From positions 1 to 33,239 of the forward strand of contig PXCO01000228.1 in the NCBI GenBank assembly GCA_003565295.1: 33,239 bases of DNA, read 5' to 3'. The notes beneath the pieces are model-generated. The model worked only from the letters and a program-made list of their open reading frames with translations, had not been told where the DNA came from and did no database searches. Source of the stretch: Cyclobacteriaceae bacterium (GTDB taxonomy: Bacteria; Bacteroidota; Bacteroidia; Cytophagales; Cyclobacteriaceae). Made by a program: the position numbers and the translations under genes. Shown here piece after piece: positions 1 through 8,081 of the stretch (positions are counted from its first letter, which is position 1; each line of letters starts with the position of its first letter).

Positions 1-22
1 AAAGAAAAAGGAGCGATGGATC

Positions 23-283
23 ATGAAAACAAAAGAAAACCTGATGGAAGCATTTGCCGGTGAATCGCAGGCCAACCGCAAATACCTGGCCTTCGCCAAA
101 AAAGCCGAAAAGGACGGCTTTAAAAATGTAGGCAGGATTTTCCAGGCTATTGCCGAGGCGGAAACCGTGCATGCCTTGAAACACTTTGAAATTGCGGAAA
201 AAGTAGGAGGAACCCTGGATAACCTCGGGGCGGCGGCCGAAGGGGAACACCACGAATTCACCAAAATGTACCCCGAATTCATT
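23..283 (+). CDS. Rubrerythrin, 3'-truncated
   Basis: N-terminal part of a rubrerythrin, a cytoplasmic ferritin-like diiron protein involved in peroxide and oxygen defence. About 87 residues match the family. The diiron-type residues are visible: Glu14 in GESQAN, and Glu47/His50 in the ExxH pattern of AEAETVHA. Recognisable sequence ends at MYPEFI (about base 283). The open frame continues to 337, but those residues are only the antisense of the opposing ROK gene. The second half of the four-helix bundle and the rubredoxin-like C-terminus, if present in this family member, are missing. The gene is thus broken by a deletion/rearrangement, or the contig was joined wrongly here. Start: the ATG at 23 gives the usual MKTKENLMEAFAGES beginning and follows a purine-rich AAAGGAGCGATGG leader. 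Confidence 0.85.
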
Positions 284-880
284 CCATTGGGACAAGGCTT
301 TGGGATCTCCCGCTTTTGCCGCCTTGTAGGCATCTAAAGCTGTAGTGCCATGAAAACTGCTGAAAAAATTGCCGCTGGCATAATACTCAATATTTTGATC
401 CTTATAAGGCAATAGCCCAATTTCCCCCGCACCGCAATTTACGCCTGCAAAAAGCTTGTTGGCAATGATCACCCCCGAGCCCAGCCCGGTACCTATGGAC
501 ATCCCCACCAGGCAACTAAATGGCTTCCCCTCTCCGAATTTGTGCTCCCCTAAGGCAAAACAATTTACGTCATTGTTCACAAATACGGGAAGGTTAAACT
601 CCTTTTGCAAAATATCCTTAAGCGGTACCCGCTCCCAGGAGGGAATGTTGGTGACATTATATACGATGCCCTTTTCTACATCTACCACAGAGGGCACCCC
701 TATGCCGATCCCGTCCACCTTGTATTTGGTAAGAGGTTCTATGAACTGCATTACCTGGTCCAGGGTAGAGGACAGACTGTCCTTATCCTTAAGCAATGCC
801 TTGGTCTGGTGAAGGATTTCTCCATCCTTTTCTATGCCCACTTGAATCTTTGTGCCTCCTAGATCAATTCCTATGTTCAT
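254..880 (-). CDS. ROK-family sugar kinase, 3'-truncated
   Basis: Translating the minus strand from the ATG at 880 gives MNIGIDLGGTKIQVGIEKDG, the N-terminal phosphate-binding motif (DLGGTK) of the ROK family (glucokinase-like sugar kinases and related repressors). It continues with GIGVPSVVD, VNNDVNCFALGE, GMSIGTGLGSG, GAGEIGLLPY and WNEFGVHFGE, all family-like. No N-terminal helix-turn-helix is present, so it is a kinase rather than a ROK repressor. The cysteine-rich zinc motif of many ROK proteins is not seen. Family resemblance stops near base 254-260, about 210 residues in, where the last ~70-90 residues should follow. The frame then stays open through the antisense of rubrerythrin to the window edge, so no genuine stop is present. 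Cytoplasmic; sugar specificity cannot be told. Confidence 0.8.
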
Positions 881-917
881 TTTTTCAGCAGGTGAAAGTT
901 TATAAAAAATTGACTGA

Positions 918-949
918 CAAATATATTTAACTGTCGCTGTATAACCCAA
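918..949 (-). promoter_or_regulatory. Possible Bacteroidota promoter for the ROK kinase gene
   Basis: Read on the minus strand, TTG (949-947), a 21-base spacer and TATATTTG (925-918) fit the Bacteroidota sigma-A pattern (TTG/TTTG, about 19-21 bases, TAnnTTTG). Transcription would start near 912, some 30 bases before the ATG at 880. Confidence 0.4.
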
Positions 950-1398
950 GAATGGAAGTGATAATGCCCTTACTTCTTTCCTGAAAATCAGCTTTTTTGC
1001 TTCCTTGCATAAGTTTTTATGTACAATTTAATACATATTAACCTTAGTAATGGACTATCGAAACCTCAGATTTTTTCTATTTGTCTTTTGATGATTTGCC
1101 ATTTTTCCATCAAAATTACCGATCATCACCTTCCTTTGCGTTTTGTCCATTAAAAGTCAATATTACAATAATTACCCGGGTAGTACGATCCAGTAAACGC
1201 TTAGTATAACCTGTAAAACAAGACCAATCCTTTCTTAATAAATATGGCCCTGGGAGGCACAACAGCAATCCCTTTCAGGCCCGATAGACCGGGGGTGAAT
1301 TCTTGATGCCCTAATGGATGGGAAAATTCCCAGGTATATATAAAATTGGTAGCAGAACGTTAAGAAATGGTAAAAAAAAGGCTAATTCCATAAGTGGA

Positions 1399-1429
1399 TG
1401 TGCCTATACCTCAGATTATGATAACTTTG
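1399..1429 (+). promoter_or_regulatory. Possible promoter of the alkaline phosphatase gene
   Basis: TAACTTTG at 1422-1429 matches TAnnTTTG exactly. Nineteen bases upstream lies TGTG (1399-1402), one mismatch from TTTG. A start near 1435 would give a leader of about 210 nt that contains the hairpin cluster at 1508-1613. Confidence 0.35.
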
Positions 1430-1507
1430 TAATTCTGCCTTTATGAGCAAATAGGGCAACGAATTAGAAAATAATGAAAACCGGTTAAATAAAATGAAAT
1501 CGAGCCT

Positions 1508-1613
1508 GTCCTGACGGCAGTCAGGGCATGAGGAGAACCTCACACGAAGGGATGCCCCGGATAGTTATCGGGGCAAAGCGAGATTCCACCCCGACCTGCG
1601 GTACGGGGCAGGT
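1508..1613 (+). repeat. Cluster of four hairpins in the alkaline phosphatase leader
   Basis: Four consecutive inverted repeats can be read: (1) an 8-bp stem 1508-1515/1520-1527 with loop GGCA; (2) TGAGG-AGAA-CCTCA at 1529-1542; (3) TGCCCC/GGGGCA extended by GATA/TATC at 1553-1575 with one bulged G; (4) two competing pairings at 1589-1613, ACCTGC with GCAGGT or CCCCG with CGGGG. The cluster is GC-rich in an otherwise AT-rich region. It could be a structured 5' leader RNA or a compound REP-like palindromic element. No second copy occurs in this window, so the choice is open. Confidence 0.5.
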
Positions 1614-1643
1614 TATGGCCGCTGAAAAACAAATTATAATCAT

Positions 1644-3053
1644 ATGAAAAGGAGAGACTTCTTCAGAAACGGGCTTTTTGCCTCATTGGGTGCTTCGGCG
1701 CTTGGTACAGGCATGGCTTATGGAAAAAATGAATTTTCACCCAAGCGTAAAGCTGCCAAGAACATCATCTTTTTGGTGAGTGATGGTATGAGCACAGGCA
1801 CCTTGAACATGGCCGATTTGCTGATGCGCCAAAAAGAAGGTAAGGGAAGCCACTGGATAGACCTTTACCGGAATCAAAAAGCCAAGCGTGCCTTGATGGA
1901 CACCGCTTCCGCTAACTCATTTGTGACCGACTCTGCCGCGGCAGGCAGTTCCTGGGGAGGCGGCATGCGCGTGAACAACGGCGCCCTAAACGTAGGCCCC
2001 AACGGTGAAAAACCTGCACCTATTCTACAAAAGTTCAAGTCTGCCGGTAAGTCGGTGGGATGTGTGACCTCCGTACAGATCACCCATGCCACCCCGGCAT
2101 CCTTTTGTGTGAACGAAGAAAGCCGTGGCAGCATGGAAGCCATCGCCGAAACCTACCTGGACTTGAAGTTTGACGTGATGATGGGTGGTGGAGACGAGCT
2201 TTTCAACAAAGATAAAAGGAAAGACAAAAGAGACCTGTATGCTGATTTCAAAAAGGCAGGGATTCAGGTGGCAAAGAACAAGGCAGACCTGAAAGGGCTA
2301 AATGCTGATGCTCCCGTCCTGGGCGTGTTCCATGAGGGGGGCCTCCCTTATGCAGTGGACAGGGAAAATGATGCGGATTTAAAAAAATCGGTTCCCTCCA
2401 TGTATGAGATGACCAAATCCGCCATTGACATCCTGCAAAAGAACCCCAGGGGTTTCGCCATGCAAATTGAAGGTGGCAAGGTGGACTGGGCTGCCCATGC
2501 CAATGATGCACCCGCGTTGCTGTATGACCAGGTGGATTTTGACCTGGCCCTAGGCTATGTGTTGGATTTTGCCGAAAAAGATGGGGAGACCCTTGTCATC
2601 ATGACCACGGACCACGGAAATGCAAACCCAGGCCTGTTTAATGGTAGCTATGAGGGGAAATTTTCCAACCTTTATACCACCACAAGGTCTAACGAATGGT
2701 TGCTTAAATCACTTTCCGGAGATAATACCCCCTCACAGGTGCAAGACCTTTTTGAGGCCTATCAAGGCATTAAAATTAAACCTGAAGAAGCCAAATCCAT
2801 ATTGAAGGATTATCAAAATGTGAACAAGGACGGATTATATGAATCCGGAAAAATCCCCAACCACCTTCTTGCCAGTCTTCAGACGTCCTACACAGGGATT
2901 GGTTGGGCAGGTACCGGGCATTCCGGAGATTTCGTAGAACTTGCCATGTATGGGCCGGGCAGCGAAAGCCTTCCCCCATTTATAGAAAACTACAAACTAC
3001 ACAGCTTTATGCTGGAAGCCGCTGGGGTATATGGTTTGGCCTATGCCCTGTAA
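1644..3053 (+). CDS. Exported alkaline phosphatase (PhoA superfamily)
   Basis: A 469-residue phosphomonoesterase of the alkaline phosphatase superfamily that releases phosphate from organic phosphates outside the cytoplasm. The N-terminus MKRRDFFRNG, followed by a small-residue hydrophobic stretch, suggests a Tat signal. Metal and catalytic motifs are in the expected order: SDGMS (Asp47), VTDSAAAGS with the phosphorylated Ser97, THATPAS (His148), EGGKVDWAAH (Glu276, Asp281, His285), TTDHGN (Asp323, His324) and TGHSG (His426). All key residues of the two-zinc site appear present. A strong terminator follows 20 bases after the stop, so it is transcribed separately from the next gene. The leader is long and structured. 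Assignment to the superfamily is firm; regulation by phosphate is plausible but not shown by a recognisable Pho site. Confidence 0.93.
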   Translation: MKRRDFFRNGLFASLGASALGTGMAYGKNEFSPKRKAAKNIIFLVSDGMSTGTLNMADLLMRQKEGKGSHWIDLYRNQKAKRALMDTASANSFVTDSAAAGSSWGGGMRVNNGALNVGPNGEKPAPILQKFKSAGKSVGCVTSVQITHATPASFCVNEESRGSMEAIAETYLDLKFDVMMGGGDELFNKDKRKDKRDLYADFKKAGIQVAKNKADLKGLNADAPVLGVFHEGGLPYAVDRENDADLKKSVPSMYEMTKSAIDILQKNPRGFAMQIEGGKVDWAAHANDAPALLYDQVDFDLALGYVLDFAEKDGETLVIMTTDHGNANPGLFNGSYEGKFSNLYTTTRSNEWLLKSLSGDNTPSQVQDLFEAYQGIKIKPEEAKSILKDYQNVNKDGLYESGKIPNHLLASLQTSYTGIGWAGTGHSGDFVELAMYGPGSESLPPFIENYKLHSFMLEAAGVYGLAYAL

Positions 3054-3074
3054 TCCCGAAATATATCATTTAGC

Positions 3075-3105
3075 AAAAAAGGCAGGCACCAAGGCCTGCC
3101 TTTTT
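3075..3105 (+). terminator. Rho-independent terminator after alkaline phosphatase
   Basis: Stem GGCAGGC (3081-3087) pairs with GCCTGCC (3094-3100), loop ACCAAG, followed by TTTTT. The preceding A-run pairs with the T-run and could let it act in both directions. Confidence 0.85.
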
Positions 3106-3237
3106 GCGTTTCAGCCCCAGCCCCTGCTGTTTTCAGTGTGAGAATACAAGTATTTGTGTATAGCCTTTTTTAATTTAGCACTAGTATTTAGGTTGTATCC
3201 CTGAATACGTTTGAACAAAAACCAATAAGCTTAACAT

Positions 3238-4491
3238 ATGATATCACTAAAAAATTATCCTTACGCCATCGTAGTATTATTGGCCCTAGGAATCAACCTT
3301 GCCCTTACGGGATATAGCCAGGCCCAAAACGAACCATTGGGTATTTTCCTCACCTGGAAGGAAGATCCCACCAGTTCCATCAGTATAGACTGGCACCTGG
3401 AAAGCGAGGCCAAACAAACCCTGCATTATCGGAAAAAAGGGGAAGAGACCTGGAAGGGGGCCGATTGCGAAATGACCGATTTCCCACATACCCCCAGAAC
3501 TATACATAGGGTCTTCCTCAACGGGCTGGAACCCGGAACCTCTTATGAAATCAAGTTTGGGGAAGATCAAAAGGTCTATTACTTCAACACCATGCCTGCG
3601 GACATTGCAAAAGAACCCATACGGATAGCTATTGGTGGGGATTCCATGCATGAACAGGAATGGATGGAAAATATCAATCGTCAAGTGGCCCGCTTTGACC
3701 CCCATTTTGCGGTAATCGGTGGAGACCTTGCCTATGCGAATGGAGATCCCAAAAACATTGACCGTTGGTACCGATGGTTTGATGCCGTGAAAAACACCTT
3801 GATCAAAGAGGACGGGAAAATCATCCCTATTTTAGTGGGAATTGGCAACCACGAAGTTCAGGGGGGAACATTCTCCAAGCATGAGGACTTTGCCTTTGAT
3901 GACGAAAGCAGGGAAAGGATCGCCCCTTTTTATTACTCTCTATTTTCCTGGCCCAATCAACCGGGCTATGGGGTGCTGGACTTCGGGGATTATTTGAGCT
4001 TCTTCCTTTTGGATTCAGACCATACCAATCCAATAGATGGGGAACAATTGGAATGGTTCAGACGGGAAATCGCCGTAAGGGATGATAAAAGCCATATCAT
4101 CACCCTTTATCATGTCCCTGCCTATCCTTCCGTGAGAGATTTCAATGGGACCACCCAGACCAGGGTAAGGGAGCTTTGGCTGCCTATCATTGAAAAAGCG
4201 GGTGGGAAACTGGTCTTTGAAAACCATGACCACGCCTATAAGCGTACCTATCCCATCAAAAACAATGAAATTCATCAGGATGGAATCGTGTTTATCGGGG
4301 ACGGATCTTGGGGAACCAAGCCCAGGGATATTCATGATCCTACCAGTACCTGGTACCTCGACAACGCCCAATCAATAAGGGCATTCACCTTGGTGACCAT
4401 CCACGGCCCAGCATACCATATCATCTCTGTAGACGAGGAGGGGAACATTATTGATTCTTATCCTGAAAACCCACTAATAGACAATAAATGA
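3238..4491 (+). CDS. Secreted purple acid phosphatase-like metallophosphoesterase
   Basis: A 417-residue exported enzyme. Residues 1-30 form a signal peptide ending at YSQAQ. About 33-120 is a fibronectin-III-like domain as in purple acid phosphatases (GIFLTW..., LEPGTSYEIKFG). About 127-360 is a calcineurin-like metallophosphoesterase domain. Metal-binding motifs: GGDS (Asp135), GGDLAYA (Asp163, Tyr166), GNHE (Asn204, His205), YHVPAYPS (His292) and ENHDHAYKR (His330, His332). The last replaces the usual GHxH with NHDH but keeps both histidines. Likely hydrolyses phosphate mono- or diesters. It overlaps the next gene by four bases (ATGA), indicating translational coupling in an operon that continues through 7862. 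The ATG at 3238 gives a normal signal peptide. Confidence 0.88.
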   Translation: MISLKNYPYAIVVLLALGINLALTGYSQAQNEPLGIFLTWKEDPTSSISIDWHLESEAKQTLHYRKKGEETWKGADCEMTDFPHTPRTIHRVFLNGLEPGTSYEIKFGEDQKVYYFNTMPADIAKEPIRIAIGGDSMHEQEWMENINRQVARFDPHFAVIGGDLAYANGDPKNIDRWYRWFDAVKNTLIKEDGKIIPILVGIGNHEVQGGTFSKHEDFAFDDESRERIAPFYYSLFSWPNQPGYGVLDFGDYLSFFLLDSDHTNPIDGEQLEWFRREIAVRDDKSHIITLYHVPAYPSVRDFNGTTQTRVRELWLPIIEKAGGKLVFENHDHAYKRTYPIKNNEIHQDGIVFIGDGSWGTKPRDIHDPTSTWYLDNAQSIRAFTLVTIHGPAYHIISVDEEGNIIDSYPENPLIDNK

Positions 4492-5576
4492 CAGTACATT
4501 ATCTGTGCAGGGCTGTGGTTCTGCTCCTCATGGGTGCCAGCTACGCCTGTGGCCCCGGAAACTCCACTCAAGAAGAGCAAAAGGATGAAACTGCTACCAT
4601 GAGTTTAGAAACCCAAGTATATGAGCATGTTTTTGGCGACGACAGGCCCTTTGACCAATGTCATGCCTCCACCCTTACCAGCCTGGGTGATGGCAGCTAT
4701 ATGCTGGCCTGGTTTGCCGGCTCACACGAAAAGCATGATGACGTGGGAATTTGGACCACTAAGGGAAAACCCGGAGACTGGGAAGCTCCCAAAATGACTG
4801 CAAAAATCAGAGAGGATGCTCATTGGAACCCCGTGTTATTCCTGGATCCCGAAGGTAAATTGCACCTTTATTTTAAGGTAGGCAAAGAAATCGACGACTG
4901 GGAAACCTGGGTGAAGACTTCAGAGGACAAAGGTAAAACTTGGTCCGAAGCCAGGGAGCTCGTGCCCGGTGACCGGGGAGGAAGGGGGCCAGTGAGAAAC
5001 CATATGTTGGTATTATCCGACGGCACCTGGCTTGCTCCCGCATCTGTGGAGAAAAACAAAGTATGGGATGTGATCATAGACCGCAGTGAAGATAAGGGCA
5101 AAACCTGGGAAGCCACAGATAAGCTGGAACTCGACAGAAGCAAAATCAAAGGCGAGGGTGTGATACAACCCGCCCTATGGGAGTCACAACCGGGACATGT
5201 ACACATGTTGATGAGAAGCTCATCCGGCAAAATAGCCCGAAGTGACTCCAAAGATTATGGAAGAACCTGGTCTCCCATAGAAGAAACCGACCTGCCCAAT
5301 AACAACAGTGGTATAGATGTGGCGCAGATCGATGGCCAGAAAATAGCCCTGATTTACAATCCAGTATCCGGGAATTGGGGAAAACGATACCCCATTACAG
5401 TGGCCATCTCTGAAGACAATGGTAAAACATGGCCAATAAAATACAATATTGAAGAAGGGGAAGAAGAGGACGATGAGCTCAGCTATCCCGCTATTATTTA
5501 TGAAGATGGGCACCTAGTGGCCTGTTACACCTGGAATAGGCAACGAATTGCTTTTTGGAAAGGTAAAGTGGAATAG
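4488..5576 (+). CDS. Sialidase-like Asp-box lipoprotein
   Basis: A 362-residue beta-propeller of the predicted-neuraminidase type (COG4692-like). A signal with a lipobox-like end (SYAC, Cys21) suggests a lipoprotein. Four Asp boxes of the form S-x-D-x-G-x-T-W lie at about 145, 200, 254 and 308, a regular 54-55 residue spacing that marks successive propeller blades. Conserved patches of this group are present: HASTLTSLGDGSYMLAWFAG and HWNPVLF. The FRIP-type arginine motif of classical bacterial sialidases is not evident, so the substrate may not be sialic acid. It is translationally coupled to the phosphatase upstream and followed by a deacetylase. Likely removes or rearranges a terminal sugar on an external glycan; specificity unknown. 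Confidence 0.82.
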   Translation: MTVHYLCRAVVLLLMGASYACGPGNSTQEEQKDETATMSLETQVYEHVFGDDRPFDQCHASTLTSLGDGSYMLAWFAGSHEKHDDVGIWTTKGKPGDWEAPKMTAKIREDAHWNPVLFLDPEGKLHLYFKVGKEIDDWETWVKTSEDKGKTWSEARELVPGDRGGRGPVRNHMLVLSDGTWLAPASVEKNKVWDVIIDRSEDKGKTWEATDKLELDRSKIKGEGVIQPALWESQPGHVHMLMRSSSGKIARSDSKDYGRTWSPIEETDLPNNNSGIDVAQIDGQKIALIYNPVSGNWGKRYPITVAISEDNGKTWPIKYNIEEGEEEDDELSYPAIIYEDGHLVACYTWNRQRIAFWKGKVE

Positions 5577-5601
5577 ATCAACCATAAACTAAAATGAGCA
5601 T

Positions 5602-6645
5602 ATGAGAATCATTGGATTTTTATTGGGACTGTTGTGGATCAACAGTCAATTGGCCTATGGCCAGGAAACCTATGCGGAAAAACTAGGGTTTCCCAGTGGC
5701 ACCAAGGTGGTGATTTTTCATGTGGACGATGCGGGGATGTCCTATGAATCCAACCTGGGCACCATTTCTTCCATAGAGAAGGGGGTGGCTACTTCCTGTA
5801 GCATCATGATGCCCTGCCCATGGTCGGCTTCCTTCACCAAGTACGCCATAGAAGAGCCCATGGACGCGGGCGTTCACCTCACACTCACCTCTGAGTGGAA
5901 GGATTACCGATGGCATCCCGTGGCGGGAAAATCCAACGTGCCAAGCCTGGTGGACAAGGAAGGGGCACTTTGGCATTCTGTGGAACAGGTGATACAAAAT
6001 GCCGATCCGGATGATGTGGAAAAGGAAATCCGTGCACAGATAGACCGGGCTAAAACATTGGGGCTTAAGCCCACCCATCTGGACAGTCATATGGGCACGC
6101 TTTTTTACCACGAGCCTTTTCTGGAAAGGTACATCAAGGTGGGGGCAGAAATGGGCATCCCGGTAATGTTTCCCGGCGGAAACAACAAATTACTGAAAAG
6201 CTCCATGATGGCCAACCAAATCAAGCAATTGGAAAGGGAGGGGAAGTATAAGGAGGGTATGAAACTGCCGGAACCTGATCTTCTGAAAAAATCCAGGGTT
6301 GTAGGGGAGAAAATCTGGGCTTTGGGACTTCCCGTACTGGATGACCTCCATTCCATAAGTGGGAGTTGGAAGCCTGATGGAGAACCTAGTATGGATGAAT
6401 GGGGAAGCTACAAGACCGAACATTTCAAACAAATCCTTGAAGAAATGGAACCCGGCCTTGCCATGGTCATTATCCATAGCATAGAGCATCCCGAAACCTT
6501 CAGCAGGATCAGCGGCTCGGGTGGTTCCCGGTATGCAGACAACCTTTCCATGATGGATCCTGAGTTAAAGGCATTCATCGAAAAAGAAGGCATCTTACTG
6601 ACCACCTGGGAAGAAGTCATGCAACGAAGGCGCAAGGCCAATTAA
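5602..6645 (+). CDS. Secreted YdjC/ChbG-family carbohydrate deacetylase
   Basis: A 347-residue protein with signal peptide (1-20, cleavage near AYG-QE) and a ChbG/HpnK-type deacetylase domain. In this family a divalent metal is held by an Asp-Asp pair and two histidines, and acetyl groups are removed from N-acetylated sugars such as chitooligosaccharides. Visible equivalents: HVDDAG (Asp42, Asp43), GVHLTLTSEW (His92) and THLDSHMG (His159, Asp161, His163). Most ChbG proteins are cytoplasmic, so the exported location is noteworthy and fits action on an external acetylated glycan. It lies between two sialidase-like genes with gaps of 25 and 11 bases, hence the same operon. The exact sugar is unknown. 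Confidence 0.85.
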   Translation: MRIIGFLLGLLWINSQLAYGQETYAEKLGFPSGTKVVIFHVDDAGMSYESNLGTISSIEKGVATSCSIMMPCPWSASFTKYAIEEPMDAGVHLTLTSEWKDYRWHPVAGKSNVPSLVDKEGALWHSVEQVIQNADPDDVEKEIRAQIDRAKTLGLKPTHLDSHMGTLFYHEPFLERYIKVGAEMGIPVMFPGGNNKLLKSSMMANQIKQLEREGKYKEGMKLPEPDLLKKSRVVGEKIWALGLPVLDDLHSISGSWKPDGEPSMDEWGSYKTEHFKQILEEMEPGLAMVIIHSIEHPETFSRISGSGGSRYADNLSMMDPELKAFIEKEGILLTTWEEVMQRRRKAN

Positions 6646-6656
6646 TTAACCTTATC

Positions 6657-7862
6657 ATGAAAATCAGACAATTATTAATTATCCTGCTCCTACTTTGCTT
6701 ACCCGAATGGGCCATGAGCCAAGGGCAAGTAGTGGACAAGGAAGTGGCGGTGGAGCAAGAGACCCTCATTTTCCCATTGCAGGGGGATCATGTACATTCC
6801 AGCAGCTTGGTTCAGCTTCCGAATGGGGATCTTCTTGTAGCCTGGTTTCAGGGTTCTGGAGAGCGCACCGCGGATGATGTGAGAATCATGGGAGCCAGGT
6901 TAAGGGCAAAAGAAAAAGTCTGGGGAAGTCCCTTTTTGCTGGCCGATACCCCCAACTTACCCGATTGCAATCCGGTGTTGTTCCTGAATAATTCAGGTAA
7001 ATTATTTTTGGTTTGGATTGCCGTGCAGGCCAACCGCTGGGAGCATTCCATATTGAAAGTAAGGACTTCCACCAATTATCAGAACGCAGGTGCCCCCATT
7101 TGGGAATGGCAGGACAATATCCTGCTCAAACCCGGGGAGGAGTTTGGGGAAGAAGTTGCCAATAGGTTCAAAGAACTTCCCTCTCACGGTGCAGGGTGGG
7201 CGGAATATGCGCCTCCCTACGATAGAATGATCGTGGAAGCAAGCAAGGACAGCAAAAAGACAAGCATAGGTTGGATGCCCAGAATCAAGCCCTTGTTGCT
7301 TCCAATTGGGAGAATTGTCCTTCCCCTCTATTCGGATGGGTTTAATCTGTCCATGATGGCATTATCAGATGATGACGGTGAAACCTGGACGCCCAGTCTG
7401 CCTTTAGTGGGGAGAGGTCCCATACAACCTGCATTGGCATTAAGCGAGAATGGCGACATCATCGCCTACCTCCGGGATTCCGGGGATTCCCCTTCCAGGG
7501 TACATGAAAGCATTTCAAAGGACAATGGCATGACCTGGTCTCCCTCTCAAAAAACCGAAATCCCCAATACCGCCAGTGTGGAGCTGGCAAGATTGAGGTC
7601 GGGATATTGGGCGTTTTTGGGAAATGACATAGAAGATGGCCGTTACCGCATCTCCTTATATCTCTCCGGAAACGAACGCCAGAGCTGGATGAGGAGGCTC
7701 TATTTAGAAAATGAGGAGCCCGGCGAAGGTGGCTACAGCTACCCCAGTATGTTTGAAGATGAAAATGGGAAATTGCACATCACCTACTCCTATCATCCCA
7801 GCAAGGGGCAAAAAACCATTAAATACCTGATGGTGGATCCAAGAAAAATGATCAGAAATTAA
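6657..7862 (+). CDS. Second secreted sialidase-like Asp-box protein
   Basis: A 401-residue paralogue, by architecture, of the protein at 4488. The signal peptide ends near AMSQG. Shared conserved patches are HSSSLVQLPNGDLLVAWFQG and DCNPVLF, and Asp boxes lie at about 237 (SDDDGETW) and 287 (SKDNGMTW). Only two good Asp boxes remain, against four in the upstream paralogue. A weaker SGNERQSW follows. There is no lipobox, so this one is probably periplasmic or released. Last gene of the 3238-7862 operon. Having two such propellers around one deacetylase suggests successive steps on a single modified glycan; the substrate is not deducible. Confidence 0.8.
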   Translation: MKIRQLLIILLLLCLPEWAMSQGQVVDKEVAVEQETLIFPLQGDHVHSSSLVQLPNGDLLVAWFQGSGERTADDVRIMGARLRAKEKVWGSPFLLADTPNLPDCNPVLFLNNSGKLFLVWIAVQANRWEHSILKVRTSTNYQNAGAPIWEWQDNILLKPGEEFGEEVANRFKELPSHGAGWAEYAPPYDRMIVEASKDSKKTSIGWMPRIKPLLLPIGRIVLPLYSDGFNLSMMALSDDDGETWTPSLPLVGRGPIQPALALSENGDIIAYLRDSGDSPSRVHESISKDNGMTWSPSQKTEIPNTASVELARLRSGYWAFLGNDIEDGRYRISLYLSGNERQSWMRRLYLENEEPGEGGYSYPSMFEDENGKLHITYSYHPSKGQKTIKYLMVDPRKMIRN

Positions 7863-7991
7863 CGCATGAGCAACCTAATAAAAACTTTTCGCTAAAGGAA
7901 TGGCCTTCTTTTTGGATAAGCTAGTATAATAAACGAGTGATTCAACATCCTTAATAGGTTAGACTCACTTAAGTAGTTAGGTTAGGTAAGT

Positions 7992-8027
7992 TTTGTCCGC
8001 TCATGGCCCTGCGCCGGGGCGGACAAA
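7992..8027 (+). terminator. Hairpin, possible terminator of the 3238-7862 operon
   Basis: A perfect 9-bp inverted repeat TTTGTCCGC (7992-8000) / GCGGACAAA (8019-8027) with an 18-base GC-rich loop is followed by a short TTT. It lies 130 bases beyond the upstream stop and 55 before the next ATG, so it could instead be leader structure of the next gene. Confidence 0.4.
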
Positions 8028-8081
8028 TTTATTATAAGCTATTCCATTTAACATTTATCAAAGCATTTTCAAGAATTGGTT

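Larger units (their letters stand above)
881..1643. other. Gene-free divergent region between ROK kinase and alkaline phosphatase
   Basis: I see no credible coding sequence in these 763 bases. The left part carries the possible ROK promoter. The middle is AT-rich without obvious structure. The right part holds a possible promoter (1399-1429) and a hairpin-rich leader (1508-1613), both oriented toward the alkaline phosphatase gene. Confidence 0.6.

Noticed and set aside
284-337. Extra 18 residues at the end of the rubrerythrin open frame
   Set aside because: They are the antisense of the ROK kinase gene, not family sequence.
456-862. Two plus-strand open frames over the ROK gene
   Set aside because: The minus-strand translation gives clear ROK motifs; the plus-strand frames have none and are shadows.
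3191-3213. TACGTTTG (3206-3213) as -7 element for the purple acid phosphatase-like gene
   Set aside because: The nearest TTG is only 10 bases upstream; no element lies at the expected 19-21 base distance.
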